From the NCBI GenBank assembly GCA_020635495.1, contig JACJZQ010000003.1, positions 124,001 to 188,000 of the forward strand: a stretch of 64,000 bases of DNA. The letters are read 5' to 3'. This stretch comes from Flavobacteriales bacterium (GTDB taxonomy: Bacteria > Bacteroidota > Bacteroidia > UBA10329). The stretch's first letter is position 1. Every line of letters begins with the position of its first letter. Made by a program: the position numbers and the translations under genes. Of the stretch, positions 18,415 to 27,997 are shown piece after piece. A model generated the notes under the pieces. The model was given only the letters and a program-made list of their open reading frames with translations, did no database searches and was not told the origin of the DNA.

Positions 18415-19443
18415 ATGAAACATTTATTTACACTCATTTTGCTTGCAGCAACCTTCTCTGCGTTCGCACAGGCCCCACAAAGTATTAATTACCAAGGCGT
18501 TGCTCGCGATAATGGCGGTAACGTATTGGCTAATCAGAATGTAGGATTGAAATTCAGCATATTGGACAATGACGGAATTACTGTGCTTTATGCTGAAGAT
18601 TGGCTGGCAACAACCAATGACTTTGGCCTATTCAACATTCAGGTAGGCGATGGAACAGTCCTTTCCGGAAGTTTCTCCGGCATAAGTTGGGCAAATGGTC
18701 CATACTTCCTTAAAGTTGAAATGGACCCTTCTGGGGGAACATCATATATGAATTTGGGCACGTCTCAACTGTTGTCTGTTCCTTATGCACTATACGCAGA
18801 AAATAGCGGTAATGGACTTCCCTCTGGTCCAAGTGGAAGCACGATCAGACATAACGGGTCTGGCTGGATGGCCAATACCAACCTCTTTAATAATGGGACG
18901 AACGTAGGTATTGGTACAACGTCTCCTTCAGAAAAGCTTGATGTAGATGGGAATTCTGAAGTAACAGGAGATTATACTTATGCAACCGCCAAGACCCATT
19001 ATCAGTCATTTAGCTGGAACAGTTTTATCTCTGTATTCCCACAGAGCTATCAATTTGGACAGTCTAGTACTTCGATAGTACGATATGGAGAGTTTGTTAC
19101 CGGATCAGCGGGACTTGGGTATGCGGTGGCCCCACTGAATTTACCTGATGAAGCTATTGTTACAGAAATTAGAGCTTGGATTTGGGACAATGATTCCAGT
19201 TCACCAGTAAGAGTAAGGTTTTATTCACAACCACTGGGATCGGAAACTGCTTCCCTAATTTCTACTATAGAATCAGCAACGGCTACCGCTATAAGTTCTG
19301 TTCAGGAACTTTCATCCAGTTCAACTGCAACAATAGACAACGAATCTAACTCCTATTTCTTGCGATTTACTGGAGCGCAAGGAAGCAATGATACCCGACT
19401 TTACGCAGTAAGAGTTACTTACACAGTAAATCAAGCAGACTGA
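18415..19443 (+). CDS. Secreted protein with NYQ-VAR module and VGIGT motif
   Basis: The protein has 342 residues. Residues 1-19 are a signal peptide ending in AFA-Q. The module at about residues 22-130 contains INYQGVARDNGG and MNLGTSQLLSVPYALYAE, clearly paralogous to the N-terminus of the giant protein at 1-3951. A single VGIGTTSPSEKLDVDGN motif (about 163-179) follows. The C-terminal 160 residues form a beta-rich domain with no family I recognise. There is no T9SS tail or lipobox, so the route beyond the periplasm is unclear. It is monocistronic, ending in a strong terminator, and probably surface-associated. Confidence 0.85.
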   Translation: MKHLFTLILLAATFSAFAQAPQSINYQGVARDNGGNVLANQNVGLKFSILDNDGITVLYAEDWLATTNDFGLFNIQVGDGTVLSGSFSGISWANGPYFLKVEMDPSGGTSYMNLGTSQLLSVPYALYAENSGNGLPSGPSGSTIRHNGSGWMANTNLFNNGTNVGIGTTSPSEKLDVDGNSEVTGDYTYATAKTHYQSFSWNSFISVFPQSYQFGQSSTSIVRYGEFVTGSAGLGYAVAPLNLPDEAIVTEIRAWIWDNDSSSPVRVRFYSQPLGSETASLISTIESATATAISSVQELSSSSTATIDNESNSYFLRFTGAQGSNDTRLYAVRVTYTVNQAD

Positions 19444-19473
19444 TTACTGTTATCATCATATCTTATGAGAATT

Positions 19474-19499
19474 GCCCGACCCGTTGGTCGGGCTTTTTT
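19474..19499 (+). terminator. Intrinsic terminator of the 18415-19443 gene
   Basis: A GCCCGACC/GGTCGGGC stem with a short loop at 19474-19493 is followed by six T residues. Its T-run touches the 3' end of the convergent acylase gene. Confidence 0.9.
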
Positions 19500-21597
19500 A
19501 TTCTGGATGGTAAACGCGCTTGGCGTTCTTGTAAACCGTCTCCTTATCCAAACTCATGGTTTTCATTTGCTCTTTGCCGAAAGGAGACATCTGATCTCTG
19601 TAATGTGGAGAATCTGGGAAGCTCGATGCACCGAAAGGACTGGCGCTCTCAATGATCGGTCCGTCTTTGGTAAATTGAACCAACTGGAAGTAACCATCTC
19701 CTGCCACCATACGGTTCCGGCCATCTTCCATAAACTGACCGAACACGGTACGAATGGCATCAGGACCTCCACCAATGGCCACGGTCTTTCCACCTCGCTC
19801 AATTACCTGTAGTTCGCGCAAGGCAATGTCAATGGTTCCGAATTTATCGATCATCTTGGCTTTGGCCTTGGTGATGCAATCAACGAACATCGCAACAAGC
19901 TTTTCAACGTCTTGTGCTGCCTCATCTCTCTTTTTACCGTTGTAATCCAGCAACTCATAAATGGTCATCAACAACATAGGGAAGTTTCTGTCCAAGGTAT
20001 CGGCCGTTCTGTCAAAGGCAGCGATCCGTTCAATGGCATCCGCAATTTCGGGGTATTTGGTGCCATCGAGTTTGAAAAGCTCATCCATCCAGAATTCGCC
20101 TCTGTAGGTCATTCTCTCCGGATAGGTCTGATCCATTTTCAGCGCTTTGAAATCGGCATAATCAATTTTCTTGTTGGCGTATTTACCTTCCATTATCTCA
20201 TATGTTCTGAGACTTCGGTTGTTATGCGTATTGCGATAACCGATATGTGGATTGTAATCCTCCAGCTTTCCGTTCTCTTCCTTGGCCGTGGCTTCAAAAC
20301 CCGAATTATTGGTATTGAAAACCCAACCGCATTCCGGGTTAAGGAACTGCGCGAAACTGTCTACCGGAAGGAATTCGTTCCAAAGCGTTAGCGATGTATC
20401 GCCAGCCACAACCCGCTTCCAATCGTAACCGTTCGCCCTAACGGGGATGTAGCCATTGGAGATGAAATAGATGGTATCGTTCTTATCTGCGTAAGTAATG
20501 TTCTGTCGCGATAGCCCTTGAATATCCAAAGCTTGACGGAACTCCGTAAAATTCTTGGCCTTGTTCATCCGATACCATTGAACGATCGGGTAGATGTTCA
20601 TCAAAGCAGGCATCCGGAGCGAGAAAAAGCCATGGTCGTTTTTCATGGTAGGGCCATACTTGCTTACCCAGAATTTCTTCTTTACCCCAATTTTGAACCA
20701 ACCGTTTTTACCAAGAGCTACTTTGAGTTTGGCCCGTTTAACCTCCAATTTGTGCCACTCACCATCTATGCTGTACCACAGCTTCTTCTTGGGGTGCATT
20801 TTCAGTTTGTAGACATCCAGTTCGTCAAGATTTCCGGTGGTGTGGGCCCAACCAAGATGTTCGTTGGTGCCTAGAAAAATGGTCGGAGAGCCATGAAAAA
20901 GGCCTCCGACGATGTTCCACCCCTCTTCTGAGCAAACGTGCGCCTCATACCACGATAAAAGCCCTTCTATGGGCTGATGCGCATTGACCGCCAGATACGT
21001 ATTTCCATCGGCCGTCTTTTTTGAGTTGAATGCAAAAGCATTGGAACCGATACCATCTTCGGCTTTCGGCACTTCGCGCTCAATGCGGCCGTCAACCATT
21101 TTCTCAACCGTTCCTTGTACACCCCCCATCAGCGCCATGGCCAGCATGTATCCGGTTACGAAATCCTGCGGTTTTACGGGCAGCAGTTTCTTATCCCAAA
21201 GTAGTTCTGGGTGTTTCTGATAATAAGCATTTGCACCTGCCGCTGCGCCCTCCAAAACGCGTTTCAGGTCTTCGGGTATACTTTCTTCATAATGCTCGTC
21301 CACATAGTCGACAACTCCCAAAAACTGAACCGCGAAATCGATCTTGGCACCATCAATTCCTTGTCGTTTACCAAGTACGCCACGCATGGCCGAAAGCATG
21401 AACTGGGCGTTCTCCACATCGTCTTCGGCCGTGGCCCATTCCAAGCCATACGCTACTTCTGCATCCGTCTTCGCGAAGATGTGAGGAACTCCATACTCAT
21501 CGCGGACAATGTCAATTTTCTTAGGATCGAAAGTCTGTTGGGCAATAAGATTTGAAAAGCTGAATATGGCAGCTATTAAGATGGTGGTAACTCTCAT
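19498..21597 (-). CDS. Penicillin-acylase-family N-terminal-nucleophile hydrolase
   Basis: The protein has 699 residues from the ATG at 21597, which gives a clean signal peptide (about 1-19); a longer in-frame start at 21636 would bury it. The family is made as a precursor that cleaves itself in front of a nucleophilic Ser. Here that is Ser185 in GIGSNAFAF, after an alpha-chain region that begins VRDEYGVPHIFAKTDAE. An Asn of the oxyanion region and GWAHTTGN-type segments follow in the beta chain. Members hydrolyse amides such as acyl-homoserine lactones, beta-lactam side chains or lipid amides; the substrate here cannot be told. It is probably periplasmic. It lies next to a GT-C glycosyltransferase without an obvious functional link. 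Confidence 0.9.
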   Translation of the reverse strand: MRVTTILIAAIFSFSNLIAQQTFDPKKIDIVRDEYGVPHIFAKTDAEVAYGLEWATAEDDVENAQFMLSAMRGVLGKRQGIDGAKIDFAVQFLGVVDYVDEHYEESIPEDLKRVLEGAAAGANAYYQKHPELLWDKKLLPVKPQDFVTGYMLAMALMGGVQGTVEKMVDGRIEREVPKAEDGIGSNAFAFNSKKTADGNTYLAVNAHQPIEGLLSWYEAHVCSEEGWNIVGGLFHGSPTIFLGTNEHLGWAHTTGNLDELDVYKLKMHPKKKLWYSIDGEWHKLEVKRAKLKVALGKNGWFKIGVKKKFWVSKYGPTMKNDHGFFSLRMPALMNIYPIVQWYRMNKAKNFTEFRQALDIQGLSRQNITYADKNDTIYFISNGYIPVRANGYDWKRVVAGDTSLTLWNEFLPVDSFAQFLNPECGWVFNTNNSGFEATAKEENGKLEDYNPHIGYRNTHNNRSLRTYEIMEGKYANKKIDYADFKALKMDQTYPERMTYRGEFWMDELFKLDGTKYPEIADAIERIAAFDRTADTLDRNFPMLLMTIYELLDYNGKKRDEAAQDVEKLVAMFVDCITKAKAKMIDKFGTIDIALRELQVIERGGKTVAIGGGPDAIRTVFGQFMEDGRNRMVAGDGYFQLVQFTKDGPIIESASPFGASSFPDSPHYRDQMSPFGKEQMKTMSLDKETVYKNAKRVYHPE

Positions 21598-21664
21598 AAT
21601 TAGAATGCGTGCATTGAATTCCGTGAAAGTACACACTGAAAGGAAAAGTCATCAGCAGTTATTC

Positions 21665-23134
21665 CTACTTCTTCTCGAACAAATACACATCGAATATCTG
21701 AAGGAAATGCACCGAATCTTTCAATTCAAACTCATCCTTGAATTTATGTAAGATGCCATTGTTCGGATGCAAGAACTCCGAATGTGCGTCTATACAGACT
21801 ACCTGAGCACTGGTAGGAGACGTTAATTCCGAGGCATCAGAGAGAACGTGAATACCTTGTGCTTTCAGTGCATTTGTCAGTTCGCTCTTGGGTGCTTCGG
21901 GCTTTCCGAGTTTGGAGAATGCAGCACGGTCATAGTGATACGCAAAGGTCAGATCGAACTCTTCTGGGATGACGTAAACGGTAGTGTTTTCAGATTGCCA
22001 TTCCTTCACTTGATGAACCGCATTTGCCACATCACGATTGTTGGAAGGATTCAATGTGGAAAGGGCAATGACAGATGCCATTATCGCCAACGGGCCGATG
22101 AAACGTAATTTGGAATTTGACCATAGATGATCGACTCCCCATGCCACTGAAAGGTAAAGCGGTACACTCGTGTACAGAATGTACCTATCTGTGAACATAG
22201 GAATGAACCACTTTGAAATGAAGAACTGAGACAGATACGGAATCAGAAATAGCAGCCCAATTAAAATGAAAACAACGGGCTGTTTTATTTCTGTGAGTTT
22301 GGAGATTCTAGGAGTCTTTGTTAAAAGAAACCCTGCCATTAGAATGAGGATCAGAACCAGTGAAACGAGCCGATCGTTAAGCATCAGGTTTACGCTCCCG
22401 TAGATCTCTCCCCAACCAGGCGGTTGAACCCAAGTTCCACCACTTTCCACAACCTCATCCAATCGCGCTAGCAGAACAAGAATGTTGGGCAGATACGCCA
22501 GAAACAAGGCTGCTAAAAGAACGATTGCCCTCTTGAAATTCTCCTTTGGCACAAAGAAAACGCCCAGTATGATCTGAGTTCCGATAATGTAAACGGACAC
22601 ATAGTGCGAGTACAGCATTAATATCCATGTCAGGCCCAAAAGCGCCCAATTCCGGTTCTTTTTTGGGTGCTTGACCACTGACATGAAGAACCAGATGGAA
22701 CATGCGGCAAGCAGCGTTAAAAGCGAGTAAACGCGCACCTCATGCGCAAATCTGATATTCCAAGTGGAGAATGTGAACAGAATGGCTGCAACAAAACCTA
22801 TTTGACGGCTGAAAAATCGTTCCCCAATGAGGTAGACCGGAATTACTGTCAGTGCTCCGAAAATGGCCGGAAGCAACCGTAACAGATAGTCTGAATTGCC
22901 CACCAGATTCATCCAGAAATGTAGAATCATCTCAAACAATGGCGGGTTATTCCCCTTGCTCAGAAATTCTATGATGAATGCAGGTTCAAACTGTGCAACG
23001 AAAATCGAGAACGGTTCATCTCCTGCAATGTCGGTGCTTGTCAAACACAACAGCCTAGCACTCAATGCTACCGTAAACAGAAGAGGCATCCAAACCCAAT
23101 TGGGAATAGAATCGATGATCTGGGCTGCTCTCAT
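21665..23134 (-). CDS. GT-C glycosyltransferase, family 39/ArnT-like
   Basis: This 489-residue protein has about 11 hydrophobic helices. After the first helix the periplasmic loop carries GDEPFSIF, the acidic catalytic position of PMT/ArnT enzymes, followed by the typical NNPPLFEMILHFW and LLRLLPAIFGALTVIPVY stretch. The family transfers a sugar from a polyprenyl-phosphate donor to protein or lipid on the outer face of the inner membrane. The acceptor is not predictable. A second, broken member of the superfamily lies at 38431-40201. It is followed by the acylase after 67 bases on the same strand. Confidence 0.87.
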   Translation of the reverse strand: MRAAQIIDSIPNWVWMPLLFTVALSARLLCLTSTDIAGDEPFSIFVAQFEPAFIIEFLSKGNNPPLFEMILHFWMNLVGNSDYLLRLLPAIFGALTVIPVYLIGERFFSRQIGFVAAILFTFSTWNIRFAHEVRVYSLLTLLAACSIWFFMSVVKHPKKNRNWALLGLTWILMLYSHYVSVYIIGTQIILGVFFVPKENFKRAIVLLAALFLAYLPNILVLLARLDEVVESGGTWVQPPGWGEIYGSVNLMLNDRLVSLVLILILMAGFLLTKTPRISKLTEIKQPVVFILIGLLFLIPYLSQFFISKWFIPMFTDRYILYTSVPLYLSVAWGVDHLWSNSKLRFIGPLAIMASVIALSTLNPSNNRDVANAVHQVKEWQSENTTVYVIPEEFDLTFAYHYDRAAFSKLGKPEAPKSELTNALKAQGIHVLSDASELTSPTSAQVVCIDAHSEFLHPNNGILHKFKDEFELKDSVHFLQIFDVYLFEKK

Positions 23135-23139
23135 GGGCT

Positions 23140-23174
23140 AAAAATAAGCGAGCCGAGACAATTGTCTCGGCTCG
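23140..23174 (-). terminator. Terminator closing the rpoBC-DUF3467 operon
   Basis: A 26-base perfect palindrome (13-base arms) at 23149-23174 is followed on the minus strand by a T-rich run, a few bases after the DUF3467 stop. It separates the large ribosomal/RNA-polymerase operon from the glycosyltransferase gene. Confidence 0.88.
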
Positions 23175-23180
23175 TAGTTA

Positions 23181-23513
23181 TCATGCTTGGGCAGTTGGTC
23201 CACCAAAATTCATGGGAAGTGGCGGTGGTCCTTCCGTATGCTTGATCGAGCCGTGTTCTGCCTCGTACTTGGCCACGTTATCCTGTAAGGCTCTCATGAA
23301 ACGCTTTGCGTGCTCTGGCGTTAGCACCACCCGTGATTTTACTTTGGCCTTTGGAACTCCTGGCATCACCTTAATGAAATCAACCACAAATTCTGCGGTT
23401 GAATGCGTGATGATGGCCAGATTGGAGTAATGTCCATCTGCAACCTCCTCTGTCAGTTCTATGCTCAATTGCCCTTGTTGTGGGCCTTGTGGATTTTGAT
23501 TGTCGTCTGCCAT
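23181..23513 (-). CDS. DUF3467 family protein
   Basis: This 110-residue small soluble protein begins with a Gln/Pro/Gly-rich N-terminus (about 1-17). It then shows the DUF3467 core: SNLAIITHSTAEFVVDFIKV, PKAKVKSRVVLTPEHAKRF and LQDNVAKYEAEHG. No biochemical role is established that I know of. It is the last gene of the unit that carries rpoB and rpoC, separated from rpoC by a hairpin, and is followed by a strong terminator. The association with RNA polymerase genes suggests, but does not show, a role in transcription or its timing. Confidence 0.9.
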   Translation of the reverse strand: MADDNQNPQGPQQGQLSIELTEEVADGHYSNLAIITHSTAEFVVDFIKVMPGVPKAKVKSRVVLTPEHAKRFMRALQDNVAKYEAEHGSIKHTEGPPPLPMNFGGPTAQA

Positions 23514-23567
23514 AACTAGCTCTTGTATTAGGTTTTAGGGGTTAGCTAAGATTCGTATAAAAGCAAA

Positions 23568-23600
23568 GGTGGCAGAAATAGTTAACTATTGCCTGCCACC
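23568..23600 (-). terminator. Hairpin between rpoC and the DUF3467 gene
   Basis: GGTGGCAG/CTGCCACC arms, extended by one or two pairs, enclose an inner AATAGTTAACTATT palindrome. On the minus strand only TTT follows, so it is a leaky terminator or processing site 20 bases after the rpoC stop. Confidence 0.6.
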
Positions 23601-23620
23601 TTCAACTAAGTAATCAGAAA

Positions 23621-26600
23621 TTATGCTTCTGCTTCGGCCTCCTCTTCTTCTTTGGCGGCCAAAAGTGCTTCATATTCTTCTTTAGATCCTACAACCAGTT
23701 TGTCGTACTCTCTAAGTCCAGTACCTGCAGGAATCAAGTGACCAACGATCACGTTCTCCTTCAGACCGTGCAACTCGTCCATCTTACCCTTAACGGCTGC
23801 TTCGTTAAGCACCTTAGTGGTTTCCTGGAACGATGCTGCAGAGATGAAACTATCTGTTTGTAGCGATGCTCTGGTAATACCCTGAAGAATCGGTTCTGAA
23901 GTTGCTGGAATTGCTTCTCGGGCAACAACAGGCTTAAGATCCTTACGCTTAAGCATAGAGTTCTCGTCTCTCAACTTTCTTGCAGTGATGATCTGACCTG
24001 CCTTCAGCGTTTCAGAATCTCCTGGCTCTTCTACGTACATTTTACCGAAGATCCAGTCGTTCTCTTCACGGAACTCGTATCGGTTCACCAATTCTTTCTC
24101 CAAGAACTTAGTGTCGCCCGGATCAAGGATGTTCACTTTACGCATCATCTGACGCACGATAACCTCATAGTGCTTATCGTTGATCTTCACACCCTGCAGA
24201 CGGTATACTTCCTGAATTTCATTTACCAAGTACTCTTGAACAGCAGTTGGTCCTTTGATCATCAGGATATCGGCTGGCGTAATAGCTCCTTCTGAAAGTG
24301 GAACACCAGCTTTCACGAAGTCATTTTCCTGAACCAGGATATGCTTAGATAGTGAAACCAAGTACTTCTTGATCTCTCCAGTTCTGGTTTCGATGATGAT
24401 CTCTCTGTTACCACGCTTGATCTTTCCGAAAGAAGCAACACCGTCAACCTCAGAAACTACAGCTGGGTTAGATGGGTTACGCGCTTCGAACAACTCGGTA
24501 ACACGTGGCAAACCACCGGTGATATCACCAGACTTACCAGAAACTCTAGGAATCTTAACAAGTGTTTGACCCGCTTTTACATCATCTCCTTCTTTGACGG
24601 CAATGTGCGCGCCCACAGGCATGTTGTAATTCTTGATCTCTTTGGTCTTTCCTGAGCCAGCAACAACGTGGATGGCTGGAATCATCTTCTTGTCTTTCGC
24701 ATCGATGATCACCATTTCGTTGAAGCCTGTTTGTTCATCAGACTCTACGCGGTAGGTCATTCCATCGCTCAAGTTTTCGAACTCAACTTTACCGTCAACT
24801 TCAGAAACAATAACAGCGTTGAATGGATCCCAATCGCAAAGCAGATCGTCCTTCTTCACTTTTGCTCCATCCTTGATGTACAGTTTAGAACCGTAAGGAA
24901 TGTTGTGTGTTGCCACCAACACGCCTGTGTTCTTGTTCACCAATCTGAGCTCAGCCGAACGGCCGATAACCACATCGTAGTCGCCATCAGAACTCTTAAC
25001 TGTTCTTAACTCGTCAAACTCAGCAACAGATTCTCCTTTTGCTCTGATCTGAGATTCAGATGCAATGTGAGATGCAACACCACCCACGTGGAACGTACGT
25101 AGTGTAAGCTGTGTACCAGGCTCACCGATAGACTGTGCAGCAATAACTCCAACGGCCAATCCTTTCTTCACTTCGCGACCAGTTGAAAGGTCACGTCCGT
25201 AACACTTAGAGCAGCATCCACGCTTGGTCTCACAAGTAAGTACAGAACGAATCTCTACCGAATCGATTCCAGCATCCTCAATGGCCTTAGCCTCATCTTC
25301 GTTGATCAATTCTCCTGAAGCAACAAGAATATCTCCTGTTTCTGGGTGAATTACATCATGCAATGAAGTACGTCCAAGGATTCTGTCATAAAGAGATTCG
25401 ATGATGTCCTCATTCTTCTTCAACGCAGTTGCGATCAATCCACGAAGTGTACCGCAGTCAACATCATTGATAACCACATCCTGCGCAACGTCTACAAGAC
25501 GTCTTGTCAAGTAACCCGCATCGGCCGTTTTCAAAGCCGTATCCGCAAGTCCTTTACGTGCACCGTGAGTAGAAATGAAGTACTCAAGAATCGAAAGTCC
25601 TTCCTTAAAGTTTGAAAGAATCGGGTTTTCGATGATCTCCTGAGTTGTAGCTCCGGATTTCTGTGGCTTGGCCATCAGACCTCGCATACCAGAAAGCTGA
25701 CGAATCTGCTCTTTCGATCCCCTCGCACCAGAGTCAAGCATCATATAAACAGAGTTGAAGCCTTGCTTATCCTCTGTCATCTGATTCATCAATGTCTGAG
25801 TCAATCGAGAGTTAGTGTGCGTCCAGATATCGATGATCTGGTTGTAACGCTCGTTGTTGGTAATGAATCCCATGTTGAAGTTGTTCATTACCTCATCAAC
25901 CTGAGCCTGAGCTTTCTCAATCATTGGAATCTTAGCCTCAGGAATCAATACATCACCCAAGTTGAACGAAAGTCCACCACGGAATGCACTCATGAAACCT
26001 AGGTTCTTGATTCTATCCAAGAATCGTGCAGACTCGGCCATTCCAACTCGGTAAATGATATCACCGATAATGTCTCGAAGTGCCTTTTTGGTCAACAGTT
26101 CGTTGATGTAAGCAACACCTTTGGGAACAACCTGGTTGAATAGAACTCGACCTACGGTTGTTTCAATGATAGAAGCCTTTTCTCCTTTGATGTGAGATGC
26201 GATTCTAACCTTAATGATTGCGTGCAGTTCAACCTTTTTCTCGTTGTGAGCGATGATCACCTCCTCTGGAGAGTAGAAAGTCATTCCCTCACCTTTAACG
26301 GGCTCCTCTTTGGTGCTCCTCTTCTCCTTGGTCATGTAATACAGACCAAGAACCATGTCTTGAGAAGGTACCGCAATCGGTGCACCGTTGGCAGGGTTAA
26401 GAATATTGTGCGATGCAAGCATCAACATTTGAGCCTCCAAAATAGCTGCGTTGCCTAGTGGCAAGTGAACCGCCATCTGGTCACCGTCAAAGTCAGCGTT
26501 GAAGGCCGTACAAACCAACGGGTGAAGCTGAATAGCTTTTCCTTCGATCAATTTCGGTTGGAACGCTTGGATACCCAATCTGTGTAGCGTTGGGGCTCGG

Positions 26601-27922
26601 TTAAGGAGTACCGGGTGGTTTGTAAGCACGTTCTCTAGAATGTCCCAAACAACTGCATCCTTCTTGTCAACCAATTTCTTAGCAGACTTAACCGTTTTCA
26701 CGATTCCACGCTCAATCATCTTACGGATAATGAACGGCTTGTAAAGCTCGGCCGCCATTCCTTTTGGAAGACCACATTGGTGCATTTCCAACTCAGGACC
26801 TACAACAATTACCGAACGTGCAGAATAATCAACACGCTTACCCAATAGGTTCTGACGGAAACGTCCTTGCTTACCTTTCAATGAGTCTGAAAGTGATTTC
26901 AGTGCTCTGTTTGATTCTGTCTTAACCGCAGAAGATTTTCTTGAGTTGTCGAACAATGAATCAACAGACTCCTGAAGCATACGCTTCTCGTTACGCAAGA
27001 TCACCTCTGGTGCCTTGATCTCGATCAATCTCTTCAGACGGTTGTTACGGATGATAACCCTTCTGTAAAGGTCATTCAAGTCAGACGTAGCAAAACGGCC
27101 ACCATCCAATGGAACCAATGGTCTAAGGTCTGGCGGAATTACCGGAATAACCTTAACCACCATCCACTCTGGGCGGTTTTCAATGTGCTCTTGAGCACCT
27201 CTGAAACCTTCTACAACTTGAAGTCTTTTAAGAGCCTCATTCTTACGCTGCTGGCTTGTTTCGTTGTTTGCCTTATGACGCAATTCGAAAGAAAGTGCAT
27301 CCAGATCCAAGCCCATCAACAAAGACTCCAATGCCTCAGCACCCATCTTAGCAACGAACTTGTTCGGGTCAGAATCATCCAAGTATTGGTTTTCCTTTGG
27401 CATTCTTTCCAAAGCATCCAAATACTCATCTTCCGTAAGGAAATCCATGTAGTTCAATGGCTCTCCTTCGTTGTTTACGGCTCCACCTGGTTGAATAACC
27501 ACGTAACGCTCGTAATAGATGATCATATCCAACTTCTTGGTTGGAAGACCAAGAAGATACCCGATCTTGTTAGGTAGCGAACGGAAGTACCAGATGTGCG
27601 CCACTGGCACAACCAATTGGATGTGTCCTAAACGCTCTCTACGAACCTTCTTCTCGGTTACCTCAACACCACAACGGTCGCAGATGATTCCTTTATATCG
27701 GATACGCTTGTACTTTCCGCAATGACATTCGTAATCCTTTACGGGTCCGAATATTCTTTCGCAGAACAGACCATCACGCTCAGGTTTATACGTTCTGTAG
27801 TTGATGGTTTCAGGCTTCAAAACCTCACCTCTGGAAGCTTCAAGAATCTTCTCTGGTGACGTAAGGCTAATGATAACCTTCTTAAAGTTGCTTTTTATTT
27901 TATTCTCTCTTTTGAGGGCCAT
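23621..27922 (-). CDS. rpoC: RNA polymerase subunit beta'
   Basis: This full-length 1433-residue beta' subunit lies in the catalytic core of RNA polymerase. The N-terminal zinc ribbon is CHCGKYKR...CDRCGVEV. The active-site loop NADFDGDQMAVH begins at Asn475 and holds the three Mg-binding aspartates. The second zinc site CETKRGCCSKCYG, the trigger-loop/bridge-helix region (GEPGTQLTLRTFHVGG) and a C-terminal LIPAGTGL motif are all present. The acidic C-terminal tail (EEEEAEAEA) is usual in the phylum. It follows rpoB after a 75-base gap that contains a GNRA-capped hairpin. No insertion, truncation or frameshift is seen. Confidence 0.99.
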   Translation of the reverse strand: MALKRENKIKSNFKKVIISLTSPEKILEASRGEVLKPETINYRTYKPERDGLFCERIFGPVKDYECHCGKYKRIRYKGIICDRCGVEVTEKKVRRERLGHIQLVVPVAHIWYFRSLPNKIGYLLGLPTKKLDMIIYYERYVVIQPGGAVNNEGEPLNYMDFLTEDEYLDALERMPKENQYLDDSDPNKFVAKMGAEALESLLMGLDLDALSFELRHKANNETSQQRKNEALKRLQVVEGFRGAQEHIENRPEWMVVKVIPVIPPDLRPLVPLDGGRFATSDLNDLYRRVIIRNNRLKRLIEIKAPEVILRNEKRMLQESVDSLFDNSRKSSAVKTESNRALKSLSDSLKGKQGRFRQNLLGKRVDYSARSVIVVGPELEMHQCGLPKGMAAELYKPFIIRKMIERGIVKTVKSAKKLVDKKDAVVWDILENVLTNHPVLLNRAPTLHRLGIQAFQPKLIEGKAIQLHPLVCTAFNADFDGDQMAVHLPLGNAAILEAQMLMLASHNILNPANGAPIAVPSQDMVLGLYYMTKEKRSTKEEPVKGEGMTFYSPEEVIIAHNEKKVELHAIIKVRIASHIKGEKASIIETTVGRVLFNQVVPKGVAYINELLTKKALRDIIGDIIYRVGMAESARFLDRIKNLGFMSAFRGGLSFNLGDVLIPEAKIPMIEKAQAQVDEVMNNFNMGFITNNERYNQIIDIWTHTNSRLTQTLMNQMTEDKQGFNSVYMMLDSGARGSKEQIRQLSGMRGLMAKPQKSGATTQEIIENPILSNFKEGLSILEYFISTHGARKGLADTALKTADAGYLTRRLVDVAQDVVINDVDCGTLRGLIATALKKNEDIIESLYDRILGRTSLHDVIHPETGDILVASGELINEDEAKAIEDAGIDSVEIRSVLTCETKRGCCSKCYGRDLSTGREVKKGLAVGVIAAQSIGEPGTQLTLRTFHVGGVASHIASESQIRAKGESVAEFDELRTVKSSDGDYDVVIGRSAELRLVNKNTGVLVATHNIPYGSKLYIKDGAKVKKDDLLCDWDPFNAVIVSEVDGKVEFENLSDGMTYRVESDEQTGFNEMVIIDAKDKKMIPAIHVVAGSGKTKEIKNYNMPVGAHIAVKEGDDVKAGQTLVKIPRVSGKSGDITGGLPRVTELFEARNPSNPAVVSEVDGVASFGKIKRGNREIIIETRTGEIKKYLVSLSKHILVQENDFVKAGVPLSEGAITPADILMIKGPTAVQEYLVNEIQEVYRLQGVKINDKHYEVIVRQMMRKVNILDPGDTKFLEKELVNRYEFREENDWIFGKMYVEEPGDSETLKAGQIITARKLRDENSMLKRKDLKPVVAREAIPATSEPILQGITRASLQTDSFISAASFQETTKVLNEAAVKGKMDELHGLKENVIVGHLIPAGTGLREYDKLVVGSKEEYEALLAAKEEEEAEAEA

Positions 27923-27961
27923 TTGAGGAATTTTTTCTTTTAATATTCTGTTGAATTGAAA

Positions 27962-27991
27962 TTTTCCGCCTCGATTTCTCGAGGCGGAAAA
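27962..27991 (-). other. GNRA-capped 13-bp hairpin between rpoB and rpoC
   Basis: The arms 27962-27974 and 27979-27991 are perfectly complementary. On the minus strand the loop is GAAA, a GNRA tetraloop. The stem begins 6 bases past the rpoB stop. The bases after the stem are AAAATTTC-like, not a clean T-run, so it is more likely an RNA-processing or stability element than a full terminator. Confidence 0.75.
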
Positions 27992-27997
27992 CCATTA

